A stretch of DNA of 64,000 nt from NCBI GenBank assembly GCA_013146195.2, contig CM028382.1, positions 63,157,596 to 63,221,595 of the forward strand. Reading direction: 5' to 3'. The translations under genes were made by a program, and so were the position numbers. The stretch's first letter is position 1, and each line of letters begins with the position of its first letter. This stretch comes from Codonopsis lanceolata (lineage: Eukaryota; Streptophyta; Magnoliopsida; Asterales; Campanulaceae). Positions 46,261 through 59,210 of this stretch are shown in pieces. The notes below the pieces were generated by a model. That model did no database searches and had not been told where the DNA came from. It saw only the letters and a list, made by a program, of their open reading frames with translations.

Positions 46261-49200
46261 AGCAAACATGGTGGGTGACATCTCTCAAGATGTATCGAAT
46301 CTGAGCCTTGCTACGGTTGTCACTGAAGTGAACTTGATGGGTTCAAACCCCAATCAATGGTGGATCGACACTGGTGCCAGCAGGCAGGTATGCTCTAATA
46401 GAGCGATGTTCAGTACCTTTGAAGCTGCTGAGAATGGCGAGAAGATCTTTATAGGAAATTCTGTCACTTCTGAAGTCAAAGGTCAAAGCAAAGTGGTGTT
46501 GAAGATGACGTCTGGGAAGGAACTGACTCTCAAAAATGTACTCTATGTACCAGATATCCGGAAGAACTTAGTCTTCGGAACTCTGCTGGTGAAGCATGGC
46601 TTCCATAGTGTATTTGAGTCAGACGTTGTAACTCTGTCTAAGAGTGGAATGTTTGTTGGAAGAGGTTATGTAACTGATGGGCTGTTTAAGCTCAGTGTAA
46701 TGGTTGTTAAACCAGCAAACAATAATAATAAGAATAAGTCTTCTGTTTATTTGCTTGAGTCTTCCTATGTGTGGCATGGTAGACTAGGACATGTTAATTA
46801 TGAAACCCTACGCAGGTTAATTAACATGAATTACATACCTAAATTCCAAATCGATTCCAAACACAAGTGTGAAACTTGTGTAGAGGCAAAGTTAACAAGG
46901 ACATCATTTCATACTATTGAAAGAAATAGTGAACCACTTGGATTAATTCACACTGATGTGTGTGATTTTAAATCAACACAGTCATGTGGTGGAAATAAGT
47001 ACTTCATTACTTTTGTTGATGATAGCACTAGGTTTTGCTATGTGTATCTTCTCAAAAGTAAAGATGAAGCTATAGAAAAATTTATTCTCTATAAAATTGA
47101 GGTTGAGAACCAGCTCAACAGAAAGGTTCGTGCAGGTGAATATGAGTCACCTTTTGCTGCATACTGTGCTGAGCATGGTATTATCCACGAGACAACAACA
47201 CCTTATGCACCTCAACAGAATAACATTGTTGAACGCAAAAACCAAACTCTAAAAGAGATGATGAATGCCATGTTGTTAAGTTCTGGATTACCATAGAACA
47301 TGTGGGGAGAAGCTGTGCTGTCAGCTAATTACCTTTTAAATAAGGTACCCCGCAAGGAGCTTGACAAAAGCCCTTACAAGATGTGGCATGGAAGAGTTCC
47401 ATCCTACAAATACTTGCGAGTGTGGGGTTGTCTTGCAAAGGTTGTTGTTCCTTTACCTAAAAAGGTGAAAGTAGGACCAAAAACTGTTGATTGCATATTC
47501 ATTGGTTACGCACATAATAGCAGCACTTATCGGTTTCTTGTGCATGATTCTAAAATTGTAGACATACACAAAAATACGATATTGGAATCGAGAAATGCCT
47601 CGTTCTTTGAAAATGTATTTACATGCAAATGGAGTATTATGTCTAGCTCATCTGAAAGGATACATGAATCAATAGAAGAAGAGCATGGTAAGAATGAGGA
47701 AGAAGAGGTAGAGCATAGACGCAGCAAAAAAGCAAGGGTAGAAAAATCCTTTGGTCTGGATTTTCTAATCTACATGCTGGAAAGTGAACCTCAAAGCTAT
47801 AAGGAAGTTGTTAGCTCTTCTGAAGGACCTCTTTGGAAAGAGGCAATCAAAAGTGAAATTGATCCCATCCTTCTGAAGAAACCACTAGGTTATAAGTGGA
47901 TTTTCAAGAGGAAGATGAAAGCATATGGATCAATTGATAAGTATAAGGCCTGACTTGTAATTAAATGTTACAGGCAACGTGAAGGTCTTGATTACTTTGA
48001 TACTTATTCTCTAGTTACGAGAATCACATCAATAAGGATAGTACTTGCAATTGCCGCGTTGCAGAATCTTGAAGTACATCAAATGGATGTAAAGACTATC
48101 TTTCTAAATGGTGATTTAGAAGATGAGATTTACATGAAACAACCATAAGGATTTTCTGCTCTAGGGCAAGAAAACAAAGTGTGCAAGTTGGTTAAGTCTT
48201 TGTATGGCTTAAAACAAGCACCAAAACAGTGGCATGAAAATTTTGATTATGTCGTGTTGGGTTGTGGATTTAAGATCCATGAATGTGATAAATGTGTATA
48301 TGTAAAGGACACTAAAAATGGCTATGTTATTTTATGTCTTTACGTAGACGACATGCTTATCATTGGTAGCAATGATAATATGATTAAATCCACAAAAGAC
48401 ATGTTAAACTCTAAATTTAACATGAAAGATATGGGGCTAGCTGATGTAATCCTTGGTGTTAAAATCTCAAGAACTTTAAGTGGACTTATTTTAAGTCAGC
48501 CGCATTATGTGGATAAAATTCTAGAGAAGTTTAGCAAGGATGACATTGCAATAGCTAGAACTCCTATTGACACAAGTCTACATCTATCAAAGAATAGAGG
48601 TGAGACTGTCTCTCAGGTAGAATACTCAAGAATCATAGGAAGTCTAATGTACCTTATGAGTTGTACAAGGTTAGGCATTGCCTATGCTGTGAGTAAACTG
48701 AGTAGATACATGAGTAATCATGGGACTAATTATCACTGGAAAGCGATAGTCAGAGTACTAAGGTATTTAAGATTTACTCGTGACTATGGACTGTACTATA
48801 CAAGAGATCCAACAGTGATCAAAGGATACGATGATGCAAATTAGATCTTAGATATTAAAGACTCAAGGTCTACTAGTAGATTTGTATTCACTTTGGCAGG
48901 TGCAGGCATTATCATGGAAGATTGTCATAGCTAGATCCACAATGGAGTCTGAGTTTATAGCTCTAGACAAAAATGGTGAAGAGGCTAAATTGCTACGTCA
49001 ATTCTTAGAAGATGTTCCAATATAGACAGAAGAACAGGACCTTGGTGGATGATGGTTAAGGCCTTTTGGTAGTAAGGAGAGAGGTTGGAAGGTAAGGAAG
49101 GCTTGCAAGGGTGGGGAAAACTTGTGCCTGCAATCTGCATACATTACAATAGTCAATCGGCAATTGGCACAATACCATTAGACAACTACTCGCAACTGAA

Positions 49201-49300
49201 ACTATCTCTATTGCCTATGTGAAGTCAAATGATAATTTAGTGGATCCATTAACCAAAGGATTAAATAGAGAGTTAGTTGATAAGTTTTCCAAATGAAGAA
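46260..49300 (+). pseudogene. Copia pol: protease, integrase, RT, RNase H
   Basis: Protease: WWIDTGASRQV at about 46360. Integrase: zinc-binding WHGRLGHVNYETL, first acidic motif HTDVCDF, and ERKNQTLKEMM. The stretch that should hold the second catalytic Asp is missing between NRKV and GEYESPF. In-frame stops occur at 47294-47296, 47951-47953, 48146-48148 and 48842-48844. RT reads YKWIFKRKMK, HQMDVKTIFLNGDLEDEIYM, SLYGLKQAPKQW and LYVDDMLIIG. RNase H remains as STMESEFIAL and SNDNLVDPLTKGL. Integrase before RT is the copia order; a Tork/TAR-like lineage is my guess. Confidence 0.88.
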
Positions 49301-49814
49301 GACTTAAGCCTCTAAATATGAGTTGATACAATGGAAACCCAACCTTGTTGACTGGAGATCCCGAGATCTTGGTTCAAAGGGACAAACTAATTGTAAAAAG
49401 ACTCTTAGCTTCATTGTGGGGGTCATCCCTTGTAACAGTGATGCTCGTGTGTAAGAGGATAAGCATATGACTTTTAATGATTCCTAAGTAAGAATCACCT
49501 ATGTGAGAGAGAAGTGGGGCCGTTTCGAGGAGAATTGTGTAAGGCTCAATTCTTAGACCATCTCACAGAACCAGACGTATGTTCAAGGCCATTAATGAAC
49601 ATAGCTATGAGAACTGAATCGTGTTAGGAAGATTCATGTGTAAAGTATATGATCGTTTACACTAACGGCAGAACAGTTCAAAGACATCATGTCTACAGTA
49701 AAGTAAATATGCTTTTTTAAGGGAAGATTCAAAGGGTAACACCTACCTATCCTATGCAGTTTTCGACTGCTGAACTTTATCACCATATTCATCAATTTCC
49801 TTCTTGTGGGGGAT

Positions 49815-51751
49815 TGTTAGAAAAAAATGTGTTTAAAGAATGATATTGTGCAATGTTGTGGCACAGATTTCTTCACGTGTCATCTTTGTAATGACAAGGG
49901 TAATTGTGGAATCATGTTCTACTATGTGAGAACATCGAAATTATATATTTATTTGTCCAATTTGGTGTTTGGATGAATAAGTTATGATTGATTAAAGTAT
50001 GGTTGTTGGATGTGGGTTTATCCCACATTGAGAAATTAACAAAAGCTTGAGTGTTTTATATATAAGTGTCTTATGTGGTGACGAGTGTCAATTCGTCAAA
50101 ATTAATTCACCTACTTCCCTAATAACGAGTATAAGGTAAGTCGGGATCGTATCCACAGGGAACGTTGTACTTATTCCTTTTTAGAATTTTACTAAGTAAA
50201 AAATACATATGAAATTATATTTTTAATTAACTAAAAATAAACTAATTACCTAATTAACTGAAAATTAATGCTTCTAATTTAACTAACAAACTAAAGCTTG
50301 ATTTTAAACAATAAATTTAAAGACCAGTCAATGAACCAAATTTCATCTCGCATTTTACTTCTGATCATAGATGCAAAAATATCTTGTTAAATTACAAATA
50401 AACCGGTTATAAGTGTCGACAAACGCCTAACACTCAATCTCGCCTTACTGTGTTGATAATCAAGAGACGCTCGTTAATTATCGTCTAACCGAATTACAAC
50501 CTCCGAGACGCTCGTAAGATTTAATAACCGGTTGCATTAAGAAGAGACCGATTCAAAGCCATGCATATTGAAGCAATAACATGTAACTAAGATTATTCGT
50601 TCCCGTAATACGGTCCGATTATGCTTGTGATGCCTAAAAGGTGCATTACTCGCCACTTTGTTAAAACCGAGGACAATTACGGATCAACAACGTTAACTAG
50701 CTATAGACTATTATGTTAATTAATATTCTGGCCACAAACATCAATTAAACACAATAATCTTGCAACGTGCTAAACGGAGAACGAATAAATATTTGTAAAT
50801 AAAACAAGAATTAAATCTATTAGATCTCACAGAAGTAGAATGTTGGAGACTTAATTGTTCATTGACTGGAAGAAGAAGTTTAGCTACTAAACATAATTAA
50901 AATACTTACAAAATACCAAAGATTTAATGTTCCTGCAAGTGTTGAACTCAAGAAAGAATACAAGTTATTTCTACCCTTTCTCTTCTAGCAATTGTTAGTG
51001 ACTTTTCTTCCTCAAAGTTACTGCCTGATTTTTTCTATTACTCTTGGCCGAAAAGTCCCCTTAATTGTTCAGGAAATACACACATAAATATCACTCCACT
51101 CTCCCATTAAACCACTACTCGGTAGTTTTAAAACTACCGGTAACTTCCTAAAACCGCCCACTACTTGCAAATCAATATTTTAATTTAATACATAAACTGA
51201 ATTAGACAGAAATAACTGCATTGTCTAACTGTCTAACAGGTCTGTCCAAAACTTCAGTGACTAGCCAACAGCTCAGCTCCGAAATGTGGATATCACGTGC
51301 CCATGTGACATCCCAAGTTTTCCTCTTTGCCTGAATCCATCACTTTTTCCTTAGTTTTCTTCTTTTGCAGCTCCCTTCACACCTACAAACATTAACAACC
51401 AAAAGTAACCAAAAGTGTAATATTTACTCTATAATTAATCATAAAAACAGTTAATAATATCACACTTTTGTGCTCCTATCATGTGGTAAGAGTAAGCTTG
51501 TATAGAATAGAGGCTCTCTCTCGCACATGCCTGCACATGGGGGGTGCAAATCATGGTCCATTTTAGCCTTCGGGATACCGTACTCATGTGCGAGCGCGTC
51601 CCGCGGACACGAATGTTAGACCAAATTTGTCTCTTCAGACCAACCCATGTTTTGTTAATTATTCTTTTGGTTTTTGTAACTGAGGGATATTATTTGCCTA
51701 TTGATGATAGATTTATTTCATCATCAATGTGTTCTTTAATTAGTCTCGATT
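49815..51751 (+). mobile_element. 3' LTR of the copia element, interrupted and truncated
   Basis: Starts TGTTAGAAAAAAATGTG directly after the polypurine tract. Sequence 49815-50078 continues at 51482 after a 1.4-kb insertion. Similarity with the 5' LTR ends at AATTAGTCTCGATT (51751), and unrelated coding sequence begins at once, so the right end was lost by deletion or recombination. Confidence 0.85.
50079..51481. mobile_element. Solo LTR inserted in the copia 3' LTR
   Basis: The 1403-bp block starts TGACGAGTGTC and ends GTGCTCCTATCA. TGTGG stands at 50074-50078 and 51482-51486, an exact 5-bp target duplication, and the interrupted copia LTR is continuous across it. No ORF is present. GGGATCGTATCCACAGGGA near 50130 resembles the GGGTCGAACCCACAGAGA of the solo LTR at 62490, so both may belong to one superfamily. 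I suspect Athila-like but cannot show it. Confidence 0.88.
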
Positions 51752-52898
51752 CCAATCCCACCTTTCATCCCATATACCCTCCCTATCGAAAGTGTCATAT
51801 TCCCATTTCTCCCAACTGGGTCTTCCCCATTGATTATCTACCTTTGTTTATTCAATCTCTTCTTTCATTTCATGAAGGGAAAAAGGAAAAAAATATGATC
51901 AACCCAGCTGAGTATGTGGACACAAACTTCAAAAGAAAACTCCATGTTCTTTATCCTCCTACCCATGTTCACCTGTCTCCAGCTGATCTTGTCATCACCT
52001 ATGGCAAGTATTTCGACCTTCTACCACATCATTGGAATGTCTTCTACCTTTCCAATGACACATTCGTTCATGATTAACTTATCCCATATGTCTCGAATAT
52101 CTATAGAGTAGTCTATGGCATTAGTCCCTTTTCTCCTAATGACCCTTACCTTCTAGGCAGACCAGCTACTCTAACTGATTCCTTGACAATCAAAAATCCC
52201 CATCTACCTACTTTTGCCCCGTCTAAACTTGAAACTATACACCAGATGGCCATGGAAATCATAAATGCTTGCATTCATGATGCTAATTATCATCATAGAG
52301 CTCTTCAATTTCAGCAGTTATCTCAGACATGTGGAGCTTCTACCTCTACACTTCCTCCACTCTTCTCTTCTAACAATCCACCTCATGCACCACCTCCAGT
52401 CTTGCCTATTAAACCAGCTGCCAAACCAGCTAAGCATGTGTTGCTACCTCCTACTTCTTCTAGATCTCTAAGGCCAACCATTAAACGACAGAAAAGTCTG
52501 AAGCAGATTATAAGCCAAGATATTTCTCAACCACCTGTTCAACAACCAATCCTTATTGATAATTCTTTAGAAGCTGATATAGAACCTGCTCCTCCATCTA
52601 TTGATGTTCATGCAACCCTTGAATACCACAATACCACACTCTTGTACTACATCACCTTCAAACATAGCTGAACTCCATTGTTCCCAACATTAGAAGTACT
52701 ATCTTCACTAAAGTTCAGGCTGCCATAGTCACTGGTGCTCCTCACAAAGCCACTATACATGATTGGAACTTCATTCTAGCTTTCCAACAAGATTAGGCTA
52801 CAAGGGCAGAGAAAGCAGAAGCTGCAGCTTTTAAAGCCCTTTAGAGGGAGAAGGTGCATAGAGAAAAAGCTGATGCATAGGAAGCAAGAGCTGATACA
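51752..52898 (+). pseudogene. Unrecognised ORF at the 3' end of another LTR element (env-like position)
   Basis: Open stretches: FHPIYPPYRKCHIPISPNWV, FPIDYLPLFIQSLLSFHEGK, YVDTNFKRKLHVLYPPTHVH, a Pro-rich middle (PPLFSSNNPPHAPPPVLPIK), and an Ala/Glu/Lys-rich coiled-coil tail near 52800-52898. Stops occur at 52075-52077, near 52669, 52794, 52842 and 52878, with a frameshift near 52660. The tail resumes at 59211 (LELKELRNK) after the inserted LTR, then a polypurine tract and LTR follow. Position, Pro-rich middle and C-terminal coiled coil resemble the env-like ORF of Sireviruses. That is inference; I do not recognise the sequence itself. Confidence 0.45.
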
Positions 52899-52903
52899 TA
52901 TCT

Positions 52904-55900
52904 TGTAAGACCTGAATCCTTTAGTATTTGACTTGGTAGAACGTTTACGTACTTTGTTCTTGCTCGCGACCTTTGAGAGATCCTAGTCTTTATGTACTTT
53001 CTTGGAGGCATTTACATTCATAATAATCATGTTTATAAGTTTGCATGTGGCCACGACTTTCGTAGTAGTTGTCGTCGTAAGTTTGATTCACCAATTCATA
53101 ATTTTAGTTATCGTGTTATCGTACGAGTTCGTACCATTGTGTTTATTGCCGTATTACTTGATTAGTATTATTTTGACCCTAGGTTTGACCCTAGATGACT
53201 AGGGGGACCTTGGGGATTAACTTGGTATTATTTTGGTTTGGTCGTGTTAAAGTTTGCACACGCTCGTGTTTAATTTTCAGTGTGACTTATGCATTTTCGT
53301 AGGCCATGATAAGTCTGTAGTAATTTGGCCATAGTTTTTTTTATAAACAACTCGGAATTCAGATCCGTTTAAAGCGTTAGAAACTAGACTTTGAGATCTT
53401 TTAAACCATACCTCTTGCGTAATTTTTGGACTTGTATTTCAGTACAAGCGCATTTTTAAATTTGACTAAATAACTTATTCTCAGTATTTCCAGAAATTTG
53501 AGTTTTGCCTTGTTTATTGGATTTACTTGGAGACCCTTAATGAATTCCACCAAACCTGACCCTAAGACCTTAATTAGAGTGGATTAAGCCTAAGTGAAAA
53601 TTGTAGCACTAAGTCCTCAATTAGGGACTTAATCTCACTTAAAAATTGACGTATAAGAATTTGACACTTTCCCTACTCACTCTCTCACCTCTTATAGTGT
53701 ACCATGGCTGTATAACTCCACTCATTACACCTCCTACATCAGATATTTGTGTTCAACAATGGTGGAGCTTGAGTGTGAGTGATTGGAGGTGAGATTAGTG
53801 TGCATTTCTTGATTTTCCGGAGATCCGGCCACCCGATTTGAGATTCACGACCACCCAATCGTATCTATCGACGAGGAGACTATTAATCATTGCTTTGTTT
53901 TTATTTTCTTCAGCCTTTGCTAGGCTTAGGTAAGCTTCCAATTCCCAGATATTATGTATGCTAGGTTGCATTGCATGCTAGCTTCATTAAAGTTCTCTAT
54001 GCCATGTTAGGGAAGACTTCTATCATGTCAAAAACATCTTTCGATCCACTTTCAAAATCTGTAAATTTTGGGTCATGAACCTAAACTTCAGTATTTGGTT
54101 TTTTGTTGAGTTTTAAAGTTGTTCAAGCCTTGATTGGGAAGAAGTGTTGTTCATGAATTTGTTGAGAAACAAATTATACAAATTCAGTCTCTGTTTTGAA
54201 TGAAATTATGGAAAATACTGGTACAAATCTGCTAAAGGGAATTTTATAAAAATGAAGGATGTTATACCTCTACATGCTAGGTAACTCTCTGTAAATTTTC
54301 ATATAATTTGGAGTTGAGGAAGTATTTTTCATGAGTCATAAATCATTGCTGCCACAGTGGGACTGGTACTAGGGAAACTGGTTAGTAACACGATCTTGAA
54401 GTGATTATAAATTGATGAATATAAATCCAAATGGAGTGTTTTAAAATGGTAAACTCTAGCTCAAAGAGTCTAGTTTCAGGGGATGTAAATTTTGTGTCAT
54501 TTAGAGCAATGAGTAATATTTGGTGAATTTTGTATGATAGACATGCAGAATAAGTCATAACAGAAAATCAGATTTTTAACATGAACTTGGAGGGGCTGTA
54601 TTTTGATGAATAAAAGTCCTAATGGAGTAATTTAAAATGCTAAAATATAGTTTAAAGAGTCTAGTTTCAGACTAATCAATAATCACCTCAATTGGAGTTG
54701 TGAGAAATTTATGTTTGAACTTACAAGTTGGCTGTGCAGAATGAGTTATAATGATTATAGATATGAATCGAATGATTCAAAATGGTAATTAATACCTTAA
54801 AATGTCTAGTTTCCAAATATGTATGGATCACAATAATTGAACTTGATAAAGTTGGTTTGTGTATGATACATGAACTTTAGTGGATTTTGGAGTATAGAAT
54901 GAATGACCATTCTAAAAGAAGCCTTTAAGGTCATATTCTTGTATTGGTAAGTCCTGGACTATAAAGTAGTCTCGAAGAATGTGTGATTTGTTAATTGTTA
55001 AGTTAATAACTCAGCTTGATTTCCATGCTAGAATATAATTTTTTATACTTGTTTAAAAATATGACTTAATAAGCATATTGTATATCTGGACTTGAAACTC
55101 GTTTATTGTCTTGAATGCCTTAAGTTTTCAATGATGCCTGAATTGTGAACTTGTTGAATTGTGGTGTGCCTGAATATGATCAAGCTAGAGTTTCACTAAT
55201 AGGTGGAATTATGAACTTGATTTGAACTAGGGCTTGAATTGATATTGATCAACTTAGGCTTCCCTTTGATACTTGACTTAGTGATTTTTGAACTAGGGTT
55301 CCTAAATGGAACAAGAACCTAGCTATGCCTCAAACGAGAACATAGAAACGAGTTAGAAATGCATATAGAATTTATACTGTAATGCCCCCAAATCTGGGCC
55401 CAATATTTGGCCACGTCATTACAAAATTCTTACTTAATTTTCATTAGTCAAAAGTCAACTACCATTTAAGGTCAAGAAACCACCAAACCAATATAATGTC
55501 TAATTCCCAAAACTTACCACCGTAACCTAAAAATACAATTAAGGAATTCACTTTTCTTACTAATCACTAAAAATCCATTACAAAACAAAATAATAATAAA
55601 ACTCTAAATAATCATAGCTGCTTCCCATGTTTCTCTACGTGAAGCTCCAATCTACTTGTGACCTGAAGAAGAGTAATTTGAAAGGGTGAGCGAACAAATG
55701 CCCAGTAGGTTCATATATTGTCCCTCCGGTTTCTAAGGAGGGTAGGACTCACAAGAAATCATATGTATAAATCAAAGTTATGACACAAGATTTTATAATA
55801 GTTGATAGAATTCGAAGAATGATAACGAGTAGACTAATCATAACGAACCGTCCCATACCAGTTCATTACGACATTTTACATCCATAAAATATGATCACAT

Positions 55901-58900
55901 AAATAGTCCAATTATCAAATCAAACAAAATCCTGTAGGATACAATAGTCAAATGTAAAGCCGGATTACCGCACTCACAAGCCTCGTAGTGCAAGTATCAA
56001 ATAACAAAAGGTCACTTCGGTGACAATTTAATCAAATATAGTGATCATAACGAAATTCAAACGAGTAGCATGTTTTTTTTTCGAAAGTCAAACACATCTC
56101 ATATATTATCAAGTTTTTAATATGAGATTTCGCCAAATTATAATTCAAAAAAAAGAAACAAAGATATTTAACCGACGGAGTCAAAATCAATTACCGATGT
56201 GATTTCGGCATAGGGAAACAAAAAAAACGGTAATTCAGAAATATAAGAAACCTAACGGAAAAATACGTTTTGCAAATCAACTTAAAGGAAGTATAATCCC
56301 TTACCTCAAAGGTGATGTAAAAGCTAATACCGTGTACGAATATTCCACGACACGTGCTTGACCAAATCTAAAAAATATACAACAAAATTTTAATCTCAAA
56401 CCTGAACCCTTTGTATGAATTAGTGAGACTAATCTAAAAAATCATGTATCCATTTAACTACCTTTTACATATATTATCATTAAAATAATATATCCTATAT
56501 ATTAGCTATCAAACTCACTCCCACTTTATTTTTACATCCGTCCTTGACTTCTTTGTCCAGCATACTCTCTTCCTTTCTCTCTTATGAATTTTTCTATTTT
56601 TTTATTCCTCCATCTTCTTCACATCAACGCCATAGTTACCTGTATTATTCATACACACACATCCCGCACACACCGGCCTATCCTCGATTTCCATCAGAGA
56701 CAAGAAGAAAATAATAACAACTATGTGACTCACCTCAATCTTCAATTCTTTTCTGCGGTCTTTGCTTTCGGTAGACACCGACACCAACACCGACACCGAC
56801 ACCGACGATCAAAATTCTCCTTCTCTTGATCTGCCTCAACAAACTGATCGACATTTCCCTTTTTATTAAGTCTCACTACAAGTCATCAACTACCCATGAA
56901 CCCATGATCAAATAACTGATCGAGTTGTGCGGCATAAACTACCCACAAAACCTCGTCCGATTAACTGCTCGCGGTTGTGATAACTCCTCCTCTCACGTTT
57001 CCTGATATTGCTTATATCCATCAACTGTCTATTTTTTATTTTTTTTTAAAACTAATATATATTATTATTACTATTTTTATTTGTTATTATTACTATTATT
57101 AAACTATTCAATAACTAATTCATGGATTGAACCCAACTAATAAAAAAGTACCCATTCAGATGGTTGGCTCAAGTAACACACAATTCTAACCCAAATTACA
57201 AATATCAAACCATAATAATATTATCTATAAAAATAAACAAATTTTCGGGGTATTACATATACCCTATTTGGATGACACTGTAGTAAGAACTCAACGGAGT
57301 CGAGTTAAGGAATAATTGAACTTTACGAGGATCGTGGTGAGATCCTACGACATTTATAATCCATTTCACTAGTCACTAGCTTTTGGAGCTTTGATATATT
57401 AAGTATACATTCATGGTACTTGGGATTTTGCGACTTATTATGAGCTCCTTGTGTGATTTAGTGATTATAGCACTACATGCATAAACATGTGAATTGTAGT
57501 AGAGTAATACCCTACTTGGCATTGGACGAGGTCACTCGGTCCCTATTTGATTTCATGGCAAGTAAACATCTACTTGTGCATTGCATATAAGTCCAAGTGG
57601 CATTACTTGAGTTTATATGTTGATGGTGGGATGATGCATCGTCTTCACGGATTATGGGATCCGTGATTTCTATGTATCGCTATACCAGAGACAATTCACA
57701 CACCCTCCAATGTTGACCTCAGTGGGGAAGTTAGTCCATTGTCGTAACCAATAGAGCACATGGATTATGCTAAATTGGCCTGAGTATCCCTCGGTATGTC
57801 GATGTATCAATCACATACATCTGACAACACGAATATAATTTAACGGTTGTGATTACAGGAGCGACACAACGATCTATCCCATATGTGGCTTACTATGAGC
57901 ACTTATGTGACAATAAAATGTTAGTTGAACGTGAGATCTTATTGGCCATGTTTGTATTGGTAAATGTTATTGAAAGACTTGATGTGTATATATATAAATA
58001 TGCATACTTATACATGATGATTATATGAGAGATTTTATATGTATACATATAGATATACATGCTTACACATGAGGATTTTTATGAAGTACTTGATGTGTAT
58101 ATATATAGATATATATTCTTATGCATGATGTTCATATGATATGCTTGACGTGTGTAAATTTCGATATGCATACTTGTAGATGAGAATGTTTATGAAAGTA
58201 TATTCTAATGGATTTGATTGGTTTATGAGCAGTGAATTCCACCCTGGTTCGTTTGGACGGTCTAGTAAGTGAAAACGGAAGGTTATCTTATGGAGTATGT
58301 AAAACATACGAAACGTCTTCATGGGTCTTTGTCGTAGTAACGCGATGACATGTTTATTAGTAACAATGTTTCATATTATGTCATATTGTTGTTTGTACGT
58401 ACTGGGTCTTTATGACTCATTCCGTACTTTATTTTCTAGTGTGCAGATTTTGTTATCTGCATTGGGATCGAGTAGATCCTGACGGTAGCAATGCACCGTA
58501 GATCGATAGCTGAGTTAAGATCGTGAGGTTCATGTGTAGCGGTTGTTGTTTCTTCTGAGTTATAGCTCGCGAAGTCCAATTTCACTTTGTAACATTATTG
58601 TTATGTTGTCATCCTACTCTATTAAGGACGATGTTGGGTAAAGTTATATAAACTTTACAGTCGGGTAGTATTCTTAGTCTTGTTGTATATGTTTCTATAG
58701 CCGACCTTGTAGTCGAGCACTTGTACTCGTGTATAGTATTTATTCAGTTGTCTCTCGGGCAAGCAGTAGCCACGGGGCATTTAGTAGATTGTTGTTATTG
58801 TTATAGTTGTATTGGTTACCCCTGTATGTTTTAGCCGTTGGGTCATTGTAGTTTATCAGGTTGGTTCTTTGTTGAAACGCCGGCAAGGAGTGTCGATGGT

Positions 58901-59205
58901 TTGTTCAGTGTCTGCAATGTTGCGACACGCGACTTTGGATTCCCTTTTGTGAGAGAATGGCCTCTCTTGGTTTCATTTGGTTTTGGTTTTGAGTTTATAG
59001 CTCGGGGCTTCATTTCTTTATTGCTTCCACTGATTCGACTTTTGTTGAATCGCATTTTTAGTACGGCTTTAATATCTTCTTTAGAGCTTGTTAGCTTGAC
59101 TGTTCGACTTTTACTACTGTTTAACAAGTGTTTGTCCTCTCATTATGATAGTTCCAGTGGCACGACCTTGGGATTTCGTGTTCTAATCCGGGTCGGGTCG
59201 TGACA
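52904..59205. mobile_element. Very long solo LTR (about 4.4 kb net)
   Basis: Starts TGTAAGACCTGAATCC and ends ATCCGGGTCGGGTCGTGACA. TATCT stands at 52899-52903 and 59206-59210. Without the nested 1.88-kb LTR and its duplicated 5 bp, the length is about 4417 bp. I found no internal copy of the ends, no primer site and no polymerase, so it is read as one LTR. Degenerate tandem blocks occur inside: AATGGAGT...GTCTAGTTTCAG units at 54420-54830, and ~55-bp ATGTGTATATATATAGATAT units at 57975-58190. Long LTRs with such ends suggest a Tekay/Del-type chromovirus, unproven. ORFs inside (53002, 58838) show no domain. Confidence 0.75.
55378..57257. mobile_element. Solo LTR nested in the long LTR
   Basis: Starts TGTAATGCCCCCAAATCTGG and ends TTTTCGGGGTATTACA, inverted ends of about 11 bp. 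TATAC stands at 55373-55377 and 57258-57262. Length is 1880 bp. It shares its right end with the LTR at 1-409. A GACACC hexamer run (about 56773-56806) gives the His/Arg-repeat ORF at 56584-56829, which is not called. Confidence 0.9.
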
Positions 59206-59210
59206 TATCT

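Larger units (their letters stand above)
44058..51751 (+). mobile_element. Decayed Ty1/copia retrotransposon
   Basis: The 5' LTR starts TGTTAGAAAAATTGTG at 44058. Gag, protease, integrase, RT and RNase H follow in copia order. A polypurine tract (TTGTGGGGGAT, 49804-49814) precedes the 3' LTR that starts at 49815. The two LTRs differ at many sites and by a deletion near 51680, so the insertion is old. The 3' LTR is cut off at 51751, where the 5' LTR would continue (44638). A primer binding site of the usual TGGTATCAGAGC form was not found. Confidence 0.88.

Noticed and set aside
56584..56829. Small ORF with His/Arg repeats
   Set aside because: Produced by a GACACC hexamer run inside a solo LTR.
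58838..59203. 121-aa ORF near the right end of the long LTR
   Set aside because: No recognisable domain, low-complexity Leu/Ser content, and located wholly within an LTR.
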